From an uncultured Pelagibacteraceae bacterium (GTDB taxonomy: Bacteria; Pseudomonadota; Alphaproteobacteria; Pelagibacterales; Pelagibacteraceae): 64,000 nt of DNA. A program made the position numbers and the translations under genes. Positions 9,457 through 20,079 of this stretch are shown here, piece by piece (positions within the stretch are counted from its first letter, which is position 1; each line of letters opens with the position of its first letter). The notes beneath the pieces are model-generated. The model had not been told where the DNA came from and did no database searches. It saw only the letters and a program-made list of their open reading frames with translations. The stretch is taken from the NCBI GenBank assembly GCA_902559395.1, contig CACEHR010000004.1, positions 1 to 64,000 on the forward strand, written 5' to 3'.

Positions 9457-10013
9457 TGAGAATAATTTCTGGAAACTTTAAGGGAAAAAAAATTCTTCAA
9501 CCAAAAGACAATTTAACACGACCTTTAAAAGATTTAACAAAAGAGTCTATATTTAACTTAATTAATCACTCAAAAAAAATTAATTTAGATTTTAAAAACT
9601 CAATAGTTCTTGATTTATTTTCTGGGGTTGGTTCTTTTGGAATTGAATGCTTATCAAGAGGTGTAAAATATGTTGTATTTTATGAAAATTATAATGATGT
9701 TTTACCAATTCTAAAAAAGAACTTAAAATTTTTAAAAAATTTAGAAAATTTTAAAATTATTGAAAATGATATATATGCAAAAGGTGCTTTTTTGAATTTG
9801 GGTTTTAAATTTAATATCATTTTTTTAGACCCTCCTTATAAAGATAAGAATTTAGAGTCACTTTTATCAAGATTAAAGGGCTCAAATATAATTGATCAAG
9901 ATGGAATAGTTATTCTTCATAGGCATAAAAATGAGGAAATAGTTTTACCAAACAATTATAAAATAATTGAGGAAAGAAAATATGGTATATCAAAAATACT
10001 TTTCATGATTTAA
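9456..10013 (+). CDS. rsmD: 16S rRNA (guanine-N2)-methyltransferase RsmD
   Basis: A 185-residue class I SAM methyltransferase. The start MRIISGNFKGKKI is characteristic of RsmD; the SAM-binding glycine loop is LDLFSGVGSFG at 52-62 and the catalytic DPPY at 125-128. It methylates G966 (E. coli numbering) of 16S rRNA. Its ATG overlaps the purD stop by one base (TAATG), and its TAA interlocks with the convergent pgi stop in the tetranucleotide TTAA at 10010-10013. Confidence 0.94.
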   Translation: MRIISGNFKGKKILQPKDNLTRPLKDLTKESIFNLINHSKKINLDFKNSIVLDLFSGVGSFGIECLSRGVKYVVFYENYNDVLPILKKNLKFLKNLENFKIIENDIYAKGAFLNLGFKFNIIFLDPPYKDKNLESLLSRLKGSNIIDQDGIVILHRHKNEEIVLPNNYKIIEERKYGISKILFMI

Positions 10014-11164
10014 CTTATTAATATTTTTTTTGTTTCTTTCTTTATTAATTCAACAGATGGTTGATCATACGGATTTATTTTAAGCGCCTTACCAATTAAA
10101 ATTGTCTCTAATATAAAAAAACAAAATAATTCTCCAAGAGATTTCTCATCTCTTTTATTTATTTCAAAACTTCTAAAAGGAATATTTTTTTTCTTAAAAA
10201 CATTTTCTGTAGCTTTTTTTTGAGCATATAAAATTTTATTTGTATCTTTATTTTTTAAATAATTTTTAAGCGCTAAAATATTATTATTAATTAATCTATC
10301 AGAGTTTTTTTCTTTAACATAAAAAAAGGTAAAAAAATTATTTTTAAAACCATCTAAATAAAGTTGCATTACACTGTGATTGTCTCGAGGCATATTAGAT
10401 ACAATTGGTAAAATACCATTATTTTTTTTTCCTAAACTTTCTGCAACTAATTGTTGGTACCATTTAAATAAGTTTTCAGATTTTTCATCATAATTTATGA
10501 TAATTGAATTGAATTTTTTTTTTTTTAAATAATATAAAGTTGCAGCGACATTTGACAATAAAGCATTTTCAAATCTTTTATTTTTAATTAATGAGTTTAT
10601 TTGTTTAAATTTATTTGAGTCTAATCCCATCAACTCAGCTGGCAGCATACCAACTTCTGATAATACTGAATAGCGACCACCTATAAAATTATTATGATTA
10701 ATTATTTCAGCTTTAAGTTTGTTTGCTAATAATTTTAAATAACTATGTTTGTCTTCAGTTATAAAAATATTTCTATCTTTATTTTTTATTAATATATTCG
10801 CATTTACTATTGTTTCAATTGTATTTCCTGATTTTGAAATAACAAGATTTGTATATTTTTTTTTTTCAACTTTTTGAGAAAATTTTAGATTATCAATAAA
10901 TAAAAAATTGTTTTTAATTTTATGATTCAAAAAATCATAAATAGCTTGTGAGCCCAGGGTCGAACCACCCATACCAATTATTCGAAAATTTTTGTTTCTT
11001 TTATATTTTGATAAATTTTTTTTTTTAAAACTATAGTGATAATTTTTTGAAAGTGAGTTTAAAACTTCTGACTTATTGTTTATTAATTTTTTATAAATAG
11101 TCTCAATTTTTTTTGAAGAAATTTTATTTTTAAAAGCCTCTAACCTGATGCCTTTAGATAACAT
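10010..11164 (-). CDS. pgi: Glucose-6-phosphate isomerase, short divergent form
   Basis: 384 residues, against about 550 for E. coli Pgi and about 450 for the shorter bacterial type. Key elements are kept: GMGGSTLGSQ (64-73), the phosphate loop SKSGNTIET (110-118), the catalytic Glu in AESLGKKNNG (E242), the catalytic His in RDNHSVMQLYLDG (H263), and the C-terminal NPYDQPSVELIKK with a Lys near 375. It should interconvert glucose-6-P and fructose-6-P. It is the last gene of the HAD-ribF-ileS-lspA-lipoprotein-pgi run, abutting the lipoprotein gene. Long T tracts on the plus strand (for example near 10513) encode Lys runs, which are slip-prone. Confidence 0.88.
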   Translation of the reverse strand: MLSKGIRLEAFKNKISSKKIETIYKKLINNKSEVLNSLSKNYHYSFKKKNLSKYKRNKNFRIIGMGGSTLGSQAIYDFLNHKIKNNFLFIDNLKFSQKVEKKKYTNLVISKSGNTIETIVNANILIKNKDRNIFITEDKHSYLKLLANKLKAEIINHNNFIGGRYSVLSEVGMLPAELMGLDSNKFKQINSLIKNKRFENALLSNVAATLYYLKKKKFNSIIINYDEKSENLFKWYQQLVAESLGKKNNGILPIVSNMPRDNHSVMQLYLDGFKNNFFTFFYVKEKNSDRLINNNILALKNYLKNKDTNKILYAQKKATENVFKKKNIPFRSFEINKRDEKSLGELFCFFILETILIGKALKINPYDQPSVELIKKETKKILIS

Positions 11165-11475
11165 TAGTTTTTCTTTATCTTTTCTAGTAAACTTCCTGTT
11201 GTATTTTGAATAACTTCGTCTGACTTTGAATTCTCAATAGCGCTATTTTCACTTTTTGATATTAAAGATTTTATTTCATTGCTATCAACCTGATTTTTTT
11301 GACCTGGTAACGGCAGTTCATTAAATGCTGGTGGCATTTTTAAAGGCATTTTTTTTTCAATTAAAAACTCGTCACTACCATCTTTTTTTGGGTTCTTAAA
11401 ACTATTCTTTACTGATCCACAAGAACTTAAAAATAGAACAATTATTATAAATTTAAAAAAAATTAGTTTATTCAT
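11164..11475 (-). CDS. DUF3035 / BamF-like lipoprotein
   Basis: About 103 residues, with a signal peptide ending in the lipobox LSSC. The following segment KDGSDEFLIEKKMPLKMPP plus a Pro-rich stretch (FNELPLPG) matches the DUF3035 pattern (GPDEF ... APL-LPP-F-LP-P), a family whose Caulobacter member was described as BamF, an accessory lipoprotein of the outer-membrane beta-barrel assembly complex. The ATG at 11475 is preferred over one 18 bases upstream, because it starts directly before a normal signal peptide; it overlaps lspA by 8 bases. Its place right after the lipoprotein signal peptidase gene is typical of alphaproteobacteria. Confidence 0.72.
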   Translation of the reverse strand: MNKLIFFKFIIIVLFLSSCGSVKNSFKNPKKDGSDEFLIEKKMPLKMPPAFNELPLPGQKNQVDSNEIKSLISKSENSAIENSKSDEVIQNTTGSLLEKIKKN

Positions 11476-11962
11476 GCTTTTTCTTATTAGCAATTATTTC
11501 AATTAAAATCATGAAAATTACACCTACAGTTATAAAAATATCTGCTACATTGAAAATAAACCAATGAAAATTGTTAACATGTAAGTCAATAAAATCTGGA
11601 ACAGCTTTATAAAAAACTCTATCATATAAATTTCCTATAGCTCCTCCAAATATCATTAATAAAGGGTATTTTCCTAAATCTTTACTTTTAATCAACATAA
11701 TGAAAATAACCAAAATCACTAGTGATATAAATAAAGTTAATAAATCGTACATAATTGTCTTAGAAAAAGAAAATAAACCAAATGCAATTCCTTCGTTCCA
11801 TATCAAACTTATATTTAGAAATTTTGAAGAATATATTAGAGAACTTGATAGTTTGTCGTGTAAATTAATTACGTATAATTTAGAAAATCTATCTAATATA
11901 AAAATTAATAAAACAATTATTAGACTAATTAAAAAATTTTTTCCTGAGTTATTTATTATCAT
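11468..11962 (-). CDS. lspA: Lipoprotein signal peptidase (SPase II)
   Basis: A 164-residue, four-helix inner-membrane aspartyl peptidase. The catalytic aspartates sit in GNLYDR (D114) and FNVADIFI (D141). The conserved WNEGIAFGLF motif (about 55-64) is present. It removes signal peptides from prolipoproteins, including the lipoprotein encoded next door. The ATG overlaps the ileS stop in an ATGA at 11959-11962. Length equals E. coli LspA. Confidence 0.96.
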   Translation of the reverse strand: MIINNSGKNFLISLIIVLLIFILDRFSKLYVINLHDKLSSSLIYSSKFLNISLIWNEGIAFGLFSFSKTIMYDLLTLFISLVILVIFIMLIKSKDLGKYPLLMIFGGAIGNLYDRVFYKAVPDFIDLHVNNFHWFIFNVADIFITVGVIFMILIEIIANKKKHE

Positions 11963-14691
11963 GCTTTATTCGCAGCACAATTAGCTCTATCACAAGCTGT
12001 TTCTTTAATTTTCCAACAAATAGAACACTTTGATCCTTTTGCTTTAGTGGTGATTGCTGTTGTTTCGATGTCATCTTTGTAAATAACCTCAGCTTTTGAA
12101 GTAATACAAAGTTCAGAAAAATCTGTTTTTTCTGTAAGATTTTTTAATTTTTCACTCATTTGTATTTCTAAATCCGCCTCTAAGCTTGATCCGATATCTT
12201 TACTGGCTCTTTTCTCTTCAATACTTATATTACAAACATTTCTTATTTTTACTAATTCAAACCACTTTTCGCTTAATTTTTGATTTTTAAATTTGTCAGG
12301 AAACTCTAGAAATTTTTCAAGATGAATACTTTTTTTATCTTTAAATAATAATTTAAAAATCTCTTCAGTAGTGAAAGACAATATAGGAGCAAACCATTTT
12401 AAAAGTGAATTTAAAATTATATTGAGAAGTAAAATTGTTGATTTTCTTTTTTTTGAATCTATAGGATCGCAATAAAGATTATCTTTTCTAATATCAAAGT
12501 AAAAAGCTGACAAATCAACAGTACAAAAATTCAATAATTCTTTATACAAATTATGAAAATCATAATTTTTAAAATATCTTTTAAAATTATCGTTTAAAAT
12601 ATAAATTTTATGAAGCATTAATTGCTCTAACTCAGGCAGTTCTTCTAAATCTACTTTATCAAGATTGGGTGACTCAAAATTATCATTTATATTTCCAAGT
12701 AAATATCTGAAAGTATTTCTAATTTTTCGATAAGATTCTGCGTGTTGATCCAAAATAGAATAATCTATTCTTAAATCCTCTGCATAATTTGATGATGCAA
12801 CCCAAATTCTTAAAATATCAGCACCATACTTTTTTAAGATATCGTCAGGTGCAATAACATTTCCTAATGATTTTGACATTTTTAAACCTTTGCCATCTAC
12901 AACAAATCCATGAGATAAAATTGACTCAAAAGGAGCTCTACCTCTAGTACCACAAGACTCTAATAAAGATGAGTGAAACCAGCCTCTATGTTGATCAGAC
13001 CCCTCTAAGTACATTGAAGCAGGCCATTTAAGATCATTTCTTTTTTCTAATACAAATGAATGCGTTGATCCACTATCAAACCAAACCTCGACAATATCAC
13101 TAAGTTTTTCAAATTCATTAGCTTTATATTTACTACCTAAGAATCTTTGTGGATCATCAGAAAACCAACAATCCGAGCCCTCTTTTTCATAAATTGATGC
13201 AATATTTTCTGTAACGTCATCATCTACTAAAATTTCTTTTGTCTGTTTATTTATAAATATTGGAAGTGGTACACCCCAAACTCTTTGTCTTGAAACGCAC
13301 CAATCAGGTCTCGTTTCAATCATTGATTTTAATCTTTCTTTACCTTTAGTTGGGTAAAAATTAGTTTCATCAATAGCTTTTAATGCTTTATCTCTTAATT
13401 TGTGACTCTCCATAGAAATAAACCATTGTGGTGTTGCTCTATGAACAAGTGGAGCTTTGGATCTCCATGAATGTGGGTATGAGTGAACTAACTCACCATT
13501 AAATAATAAATTTTTTTGTTCTTTGAGCTTTTCAATTACAATAGGATTTGCTTTAAAAATATGAATACCTTCGAATAATTTTACATTTTTTGTATATTTT
13601 CCATCTCCATCAACAGTTTCAATAGCTTTAATATCGTTGTTCAAGCATAAATTAAAATCATCAGGTCCATGACTTGGAGCACAGTGAACAATTCCAGTTC
13701 CTTGCTCAGTTGTTACAAATCTAGCTTCCAGCATTGGGATATCATGATCATAACCAAGATTTAAAAATGGGTGGCTACAAATGGTGCTCTTAAATTCTTT
13801 ACCCTTAAAAGTTTTAATTTTCCTATATTTTTTTAATTCACACTCTTTAACAACTGAATCTAACAAAGCATCTGCAACTACAATTTTTCTATTTTTAAAA
13901 TCACCTGCATCATTTATTTCTAATACTACATAATCAAGAGATTCATTATATGCTAAAGCTTTATTTGCTGGTATTGTCCATGGAGTTGTTGTCCAAATAA
14001 TAATTTCACATCCAACTAAGTCTTTAAAGTTAGATGATTTTACTTTAAATGATGTGAAAATTGTATCTGATTTATGATCCTGGTATTCTACCTCAGCATC
14101 TGCAAGAGCAGTCTTCTCAACTGTTGACCATAAAACAGGTTTAAAACCTCTATATAGACTTCCTTCTTTTAAGAATTTACCAAGCTCTCTAACTATTTGC
14201 GCTTCTGCATCAAAGCTCATAGTTGAGTAATAATTTTCCCAATCCCCAACAACGCCTAATCTTTTAAATTGACTTTTGTGAACCTCAATCCACTTCTCAG
14301 CAAATGTTCTGCATTCTTTTCTAAACTCAACTATTGGGACTTCATTTTTATTTTTTTTATTTTTTTTATATTGTTCCTCAATTTTCCATTCAATTGGTAG
14401 ACCATGACAATCCCATCCAGGAACATAAATAGAGTCTTTTCCGTCCATTTGATGAAATTTTACAATTATATCTTTGAGTATTTTATTAAGAGCTGTTCCC
14501 ATATGGATATTTCCATTCGCGTAGGGAGGGCCATCATGTAGAACGAATTTTTCTTTCCCTTTACTTGCATCTCTTAATTCTGCATAAAGATTTATTTTTT
14601 TCCAATATTCAAGAATTTCTGGCTCTCTAATAGGCAAGTTGGCTTTCATAGAAAAAGCTGTTTTTGGTAAATTTATTTGTGCTTTAGTCAT
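11959..14691 (-). CDS. ileS: Isoleucyl-tRNA synthetase
   Basis: A 910-residue class I aminoacyl-tRNA synthetase. The HIGH-type motif is PPYANGNIHMG (55-65) and the KMSKS motif lies near residue 600. The editing domain includes the conserved WTTTPWTIPAN block. The C-terminus has a zinc-type set of cysteines (C889, C892, C900, C905), as in bacterial IleS of this type. Length fits (E. coli 938). It overlaps ribF by an ATGA at 14688-14691 and lspA by an ATGA at the other end, giving the conserved order ribF-ileS-lspA. Confidence 0.97.
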   Translation of the reverse strand: MTKAQINLPKTAFSMKANLPIREPEILEYWKKINLYAELRDASKGKEKFVLHDGPPYANGNIHMGTALNKILKDIIVKFHQMDGKDSIYVPGWDCHGLPIEWKIEEQYKKNKKNKNEVPIVEFRKECRTFAEKWIEVHKSQFKRLGVVGDWENYYSTMSFDAEAQIVRELGKFLKEGSLYRGFKPVLWSTVEKTALADAEVEYQDHKSDTIFTSFKVKSSNFKDLVGCEIIIWTTTPWTIPANKALAYNESLDYVVLEINDAGDFKNRKIVVADALLDSVVKECELKKYRKIKTFKGKEFKSTICSHPFLNLGYDHDIPMLEARFVTTEQGTGIVHCAPSHGPDDFNLCLNNDIKAIETVDGDGKYTKNVKLFEGIHIFKANPIVIEKLKEQKNLLFNGELVHSYPHSWRSKAPLVHRATPQWFISMESHKLRDKALKAIDETNFYPTKGKERLKSMIETRPDWCVSRQRVWGVPLPIFINKQTKEILVDDDVTENIASIYEKEGSDCWFSDDPQRFLGSKYKANEFEKLSDIVEVWFDSGSTHSFVLEKRNDLKWPASMYLEGSDQHRGWFHSSLLESCGTRGRAPFESILSHGFVVDGKGLKMSKSLGNVIAPDDILKKYGADILRIWVASSNYAEDLRIDYSILDQHAESYRKIRNTFRYLLGNINDNFESPNLDKVDLEELPELEQLMLHKIYILNDNFKRYFKNYDFHNLYKELLNFCTVDLSAFYFDIRKDNLYCDPIDSKKRKSTILLLNIILNSLLKWFAPILSFTTEEIFKLLFKDKKSIHLEKFLEFPDKFKNQKLSEKWFELVKIRNVCNISIEEKRASKDIGSSLEADLEIQMSEKLKNLTEKTDFSELCITSKAEVIYKDDIETTAITTKAKGSKCSICWKIKETACDRANCAANKA

Positions 14692-15611
14692 TTAGTTTTT
14701 TTTGCAATATTTAAATCTTTTTTTATTTGAGCTCTTAATTGATTAACATTTTTAAATTTTTTCTCTTTCCTTATAAACTTTAAAAACTCTACTGATAAAA
14801 GTTTATTATAAAGATTTCCAGAAAAATTAAATAAATGAACTTCTAATAATATTTTTTTTTGGTTAAATGTTGGTCTATATCCAAGATTAGCAATTCCTTT
14901 AAGATATTTGTCATTATTTTTTCTCAAAACCTTGACGGCATAGACTCCTGGTTTTGCCAAAACATAATCATTAATGTCTATGTTGCAGGTTGGAAAACCA
15001 ATTTTTTTCCCTACTTGTCTTCCTTTTTTAACTACTCCTTGTATAGTCCAGTTTCTTTTTAAAAGATTATTAGCTTTGTCCAATAGGCCCTTTTTTAAAA
15101 GATTTCTTATTAAAGATGATGATACAATTTTTTTACTTTTAATTAATGGTTCAGGTTTAACAACTTTATAATTAAAGAATTGTTCATATTTTTTTAATAA
15201 ATTAACATTTCCTTCTCTTTTATTTCCAAATCTAAAATTATTGCTAACAAAAATAAATTTAGAACTTAATTTTTTATTTAAAATTTGAGAAATAAAGTTT
15301 AGGGCTTTAGTTTCGGAAAATTTTTTATCAAATTTTTTTGTAATAACAAAATCTACTTTTAACTTACTAAGTAGCTTAATTTTTTGATCAATATTAGAAA
15401 GACGAAAATTTTGTAATTTTTTATTAAAAAACATTTTTGGCATTGGATCAAAATTTACAACACCAATCTTTAAATTATATTTTCTCTTATATGACTTTGC
15501 CAATTGAAATAGTTTTTGATGCCCCAAATGCAAACCATCGAAATTACCTATTAGAATAATTGATCCTTTGTGTTTTTTTTGAATACTAAAATTTGTATAA
15601 TGTTTTACCAT
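14688..15611 (-). CDS. ribF: Bifunctional riboflavin kinase / FAD synthetase
   Basis: 307 residues. The N-terminal nucleotidyltransferase domain begins with ILIGNFDGLHLGHQKLF (GxFDGxHxGH motif, about residues 19-35). The C-terminal riboflavin kinase domain has GRQVGKKIGFPTCNID (about 200-215) and ends in the usual Lys-rich helix (KFIRKEKKFKNVNQL). It makes FMN and FAD in the cytoplasm. It overlaps the upstream HAD gene by 7 bases. Length matches the family (about 310). Confidence 0.95.
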   Translation of the reverse strand: MVKHYTNFSIQKKHKGSIILIGNFDGLHLGHQKLFQLAKSYKRKYNLKIGVVNFDPMPKMFFNKKLQNFRLSNIDQKIKLLSKLKVDFVITKKFDKKFSETKALNFISQILNKKLSSKFIFVSNNFRFGNKREGNVNLLKKYEQFFNYKVVKPEPLIKSKKIVSSSLIRNLLKKGLLDKANNLLKRNWTIQGVVKKGRQVGKKIGFPTCNIDINDYVLAKPGVYAVKVLRKNNDKYLKGIANLGYRPTFNQKKILLEVHLFNFSGNLYNKLLSVEFLKFIRKEKKFKNVNQLRAQIKKDLNIAKKTK

Positions 15612-16423
15612 TTTAAATCTGATTGAATAAAATTAACTATCGCTTCATACTCCTTTGAAACATCTTGGATACCTTTATTTTTGATTTCATTTCTATGTAT
15701 TCCATTACTAATTAATAAAGAATCATAATTTAAAAGATTTGCACCTCTGATATCAGTATTTAAATTATCACCAATAGCTAATATTTTTTTATTTTTATTG
15801 TCAATTGACTGATTATAAACCTCCGGATGTGGTTTTCCAAAATATACTACTTCTCCACCCATTTTTTCAAAAACCATTGCGACAGAACCTGCGCACAACT
15901 CTCTAACTTCACCACGATCAACAATTAAATCAGGATTTGTACAAATCATTTTTTTGGTAATATGTTTTTCAAATAAATCTTTATAAAATTTTAAATCTTT
16001 ATCATGATCATCAAACAAGCCTGTACACAATAAATATTCACTATCACTAATATTTTCACACTTATTTTTTTCAAATAAATAAAATAAATCAAAGTCTCTG
16101 GGTGGACCTATGTGATAAAACTTTTTAGACAAGTAAGATTTTTTCAAATAATTCAATGCTGCCTCTCCTGATGTAAATACGTGATCTCTTAGAACTTTAT
16201 CCATGCCCATTTTTTCTAAAAAATTTTGAACAGTTTTATTTGGTCTTGGAGCATTTGTTAAAAGTACTACCATTTTCTTTTTTTTTAAAAGTTCATCTAA
16301 AACAGTTATTGCTTTTTCATGAAGATTAACCCCATTATGAACAACACCCCATAAGTCTATATAAAAAAGATCATAATTATCAGCAATCGATTGTAAGCCA
16401 TTTAAATCTAAATTTTTGGTCAT
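15605..16423 (-). CDS. HAD superfamily class IIA protein (NagD-like, TIGR01459-type)
   Basis: A 272-residue HAD protein. Motif I is DLWGV (23-27), where phosphatases normally have DxDGT/V: the nucleophile D23 is kept, but the second Asp, usually the general acid/base, is Trp. Motif II appears in VLLTNAPRP (about 53-61), and the C-terminal FGKPHPEVYNQS and AIGDNLNTDIRGA blocks (motifs III/IV) are intact. The DLWGV form is characteristic of one alphaproteobacterial subfamily with unknown substrate. It is the first gene of the run leading to ribF and ileS and is divergent from groES across 132 bases. Confidence 0.82.
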   Translation of the reverse strand: MTKNLDLNGLQSIADNYDLFYIDLWGVVHNGVNLHEKAITVLDELLKKKKMVVLLTNAPRPNKTVQNFLEKMGMDKVLRDHVFTSGEAALNYLKKSYLSKKFYHIGPPRDFDLFYLFEKNKCENISDSEYLLCTGLFDDHDKDLKFYKDLFEKHITKKMICTNPDLIVDRGEVRELCAGSVAMVFEKMGGEVVYFGKPHPEVYNQSIDNKNKKILAIGDNLNTDIRGANLLNYDSLLISNGIHRNEIKNKGIQDVSKEYEAIVNFIQSDLKW

Positions 16424-16490
16424 ATTTTAAGGTATAAACCATAAAATCTCTAATTTACTAGCAATATTAATATCTTAAAGATTTTCTGAT

Positions 16491-16518
16491 CTTGAAATAG
16501 ACGCCGAAATATCTATAT
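16491..16518 (+). promoter_or_regulatory. Probable heat-shock (RpoH) promoter of groES-groEL
   Basis: CTTGAAA at 16491-16497 matches the RpoH -35 consensus exactly. After a 13-base spacer, ATCTATAT at 16511-16518 is a partial match to the enterobacterial -10 CCCCATNT and a better one to the alphaproteobacterial CYTATNT form. The same -35 and the same 13-base spacing occur at hsp20 in this window. No CIRCE inverted repeat (TTAGCACTC type) is seen, so control by HrcA is unlikely here. Confidence 0.7.
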
Positions 16519-16555
16519 GAAGCTCATATTTATAAAGATTTATTAAGGAGAATTT

Positions 16556-16846
16556 ATGAAATTTAAACCGTTACATGACAGAGTTTTAATCGAAGTATTA
16601 GACAGTAGTGAAAAAACTGCTGGAGGAATAATTATCCCTGACACAGCTCAAGAAAAACCGCAAGAAGGTAAAGTTGTTGCCATTGGTGGTGGAGCAAAAA
16701 CTGAAGATGGAAAATTAATCCCAATGGATGTGAAAGTTGGTGACAAAGTTTTATTTGGTAAATGGTCAGGAACTGAAGTCAAAATTGATGGTAAAGAATA
16801 CAGCATAATGAAAGAGTCAGACATTATGGGTATTACAACTAAGTAA
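16556..16846 (+). CDS. groS: Co-chaperonin GroES
   Basis: A 96-residue GroES, full length. The N-terminus [22 protein letters not shown] includes the mobile-loop region (about 16-32, [16 protein letters not shown]), and the C-terminal part IKESD-type block ([12 protein letters not shown]) is standard. It caps GroEL heptamers during ATP-driven protein folding. A clear ribosome-binding site (AAGGAG, ending 5 bases before the ATG) and a heat-shock promoter lie upstream. groEL follows after 22 bases. Confidence 0.98.
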   Translation: MKFKPLHDRVLIEVLDSSEKTAGGIIIPDTAQEKPQEGKVVAIGGGAKTEDGKLIPMDVKVGDKVLFGKWSGTEVKIDGKEYSIMKESDIMGITTK

Positions 16847-16856
16847 TTTAATTTAA

Positions 16857-18530
<1,674 letters not shown>

Positions 18531-18555
18531 TCCCCCTTCTAATCAAAAAAAATTT

Positions 18556-18586
18556 AAAAACCCGAGTCTTACTCGGGTTTTTTTTT
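18556..18586 (+). terminator. Rho-independent terminator after groEL
   Basis: CCCGAGT (18561-18567), a 3-base loop CTT and ACTCGGG (18571-18577) form a perfect 7-bp stem, extended by flanking A and T runs, with nine T residues after the stem. The A run on the other side means it can also serve the convergent methyltransferase gene that ends at 18592. Confidence 0.93.
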
Positions 18587-18591
18587 ATTCG

Positions 18592-19188
18592 TTATATTTT
18601 TTGAATTAAACACTGATGATGATAGTCAAATATATTATGTTTTTTAATAATTTTAATATTTTTTTCTTTTGTATGAAAATTTACAGCTTTTGTAATACCA
18701 TCATTCCACCAACCTTTAAGTGCATAATCATCAAGCATAATTATTCCATCTTCTTTAATAAATTTTAAGGCATTAAAAATATCCCTCTTAACAAATTCGA
18801 AAAGGTGATTTCCGTCAATATATATTAAATCAAATATATTTTTGTTTGTTAAAAAAAAATCATCTGAAGTTTTTCTATGAACCTCAACTCTTTTTTCATA
18901 AATTTTCTTCTCAAAATATTTTAATAAATCTAAATAATATTTATCTTGAATTTTTTGATTGGATTTATCAGAGTTTCCATACCAGGAATTTTTATAAATA
19001 AAATCATCATAAGCTATCCAAGGATCAACTAAATATAATTTTTTTGGATTAAATTTTGAAATTAATTGTTTCGAGAAATCTCCTCTATGGATCCCTATCT
19101 CTAAAATACTTGGATCGTTAACTTTTAAATATTGTTGAATTAAATCAATTCTATTTTTTGCAAATAATTTTTTAAATATTTTTTTCAT
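18592..19188 (-). CDS. Class I SAM-dependent methyltransferase (Methyltransf_24-like)
   Basis: 198 residues. Motif I is ILEIGIHRGDF (28-38), followed by an acidic residue ending strand 2 (YLVDPW). LIYIDGNH and GIIMLDDY mark the motif III and post-motif strands, a pattern seen in Methyltransf_24 proteins that modify sugars, surface polymers or small molecules (the cephalosporin hydroxylase-like group). Substrate is unknown. It is divergent from a sulfotransferase-like gene across 52 bases and lies between two housekeeping loci, suggesting a variable islet involved in surface or small-molecule modification. Confidence 0.75.
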   Translation of the reverse strand: MKKIFKKLFAKNRIDLIQQYLKVNDPSILEIGIHRGDFSKQLISKFNPKKLYLVDPWIAYDDFIYKNSWYGNSDKSNQKIQDKYYLDLLKYFEKKIYEKRVEVHRKTSDDFFLTNKNIFDLIYIDGNHLFEFVKRDIFNALKFIKEDGIIMLDDYALKGWWNDGITKAVNFHTKEKNIKIIKKHNIFDYHHQCLIQKI

Positions 19189-19240
19189 AATTTAATATAT
19201 ATTAATAATATTTTAATTTTATAAAATTGTAATTTAAAAA

Positions 19241-20053
19241 ATGATTATAGGTAAAAATTTTTTTATAATTGAGATACCAAAAACGGGGACAAGTTTTCTT
19301 AGAAATTATTTTAAAAAATACAAAAATATTTCACTAACTACACATCATGATACAATAGAACATAATCCTAAGTTAAATTTATTAAAAAAGAAATATAGAA
19401 TAAGTATAATTAGATCGCCATACTCTTGGTATTTATCTTTCTGGAAATGGTCTTGTCTTAAAAAAAATATGTCTCCACTTTATAAAGATATAACATCTCA
19501 AAGATTAAAAATTAAAAGATTAAAATTTAATTCAAATATTTTTAATTATATTGCAAGTCAAATTACAAAAGATACTAAGGAATTAAAAAAATTATTTTCG
19601 GATGTTAATTCCAAAAAAAATTTTAATAAAGTTTTAGAAATTTTACTTAATAAAAAATTTAAAAGTCTAATAAGTTCAGATTTTAGTTTTATGCAAGAAG
19701 AAAGGTTGGGTTATATGACTCACTACTTTTTTTATCAAAACGTATTAAGAAAACATTACAATATTCTATTTAAATCAAATTTAAATTTTAATCAGACAAT
19801 TAAAGAATTAGATAGCAAAATTTTTACAAATTATCATTTTAAGACAGAAAGGCTTACTAAAGATCTAAAAAATTTTTTAAAAAAATGTGGACTTAAAGAG
19901 ACAAAAACATCTAATATAAATAGAAATAAATCATTTAAACAAAAAAATCAGAATATTATAAAGTTTTTTACCAAAAAAAATTTAGCTTTAATTGAAAACA
20001 AAGAAAGTTATATTTTTAAAAAATTTAAATATAAAAAACTTTCAAAAAATTAA
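19241..20053 (+). CDS. Sulfotransferase family protein
   Basis: 270 residues. Near the start, IPKTGTS (12-18) is the 5'-phosphosulfate-binding loop of PAPS sulfotransferases, preceded by a hydrophobic strand (FFIIE). SIIRSPYSWYLSFW (55-68) is the 3'-phosphate-binding block R-x-P-x-x-x-Y-x-S-x-x. It would transfer sulfate from PAPS to a carbohydrate or other acceptor; the acceptor is not predictable. The C-terminal half is Lys/Asn-rich and not recognisable. It is the only gene here that points to sulfated products and is divergent from the methyltransferase gene. Confidence 0.78.
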   Translation: MIIGKNFFIIEIPKTGTSFLRNYFKKYKNISLTTHHDTIEHNPKLNLLKKKYRISIIRSPYSWYLSFWKWSCLKKNMSPLYKDITSQRLKIKRLKFNSNIFNYIASQITKDTKELKKLFSDVNSKKNFNKVLEILLNKKFKSLISSDFSFMQEERLGYMTHYFFYQNVLRKHYNILFKSNLNFNQTIKELDSKIFTNYHFKTERLTKDLKNFLKKCGLKETKTSNINRNKSFKQKNQNIIKFFTKKNLALIENKESYIFKKFKYKKLSKN

Positions 20054-20079
20054 TTTGATATAGTTTTAAATAAAAAAAA

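Noticed and set aside
10505..10530. Long T tract in pgi as a possible frameshift
   Set aside because: The frame stays open on both sides and conserved Pgi motifs occur before and after it, so the gene is intact in this sequence.
16424..16555. Possible CIRCE/HrcA operator upstream of groES
   Set aside because: No TTAGCACTC-N9-GAGTGCTAA type repeat is present; a CTTGAAA-type heat-shock promoter explains the region better.
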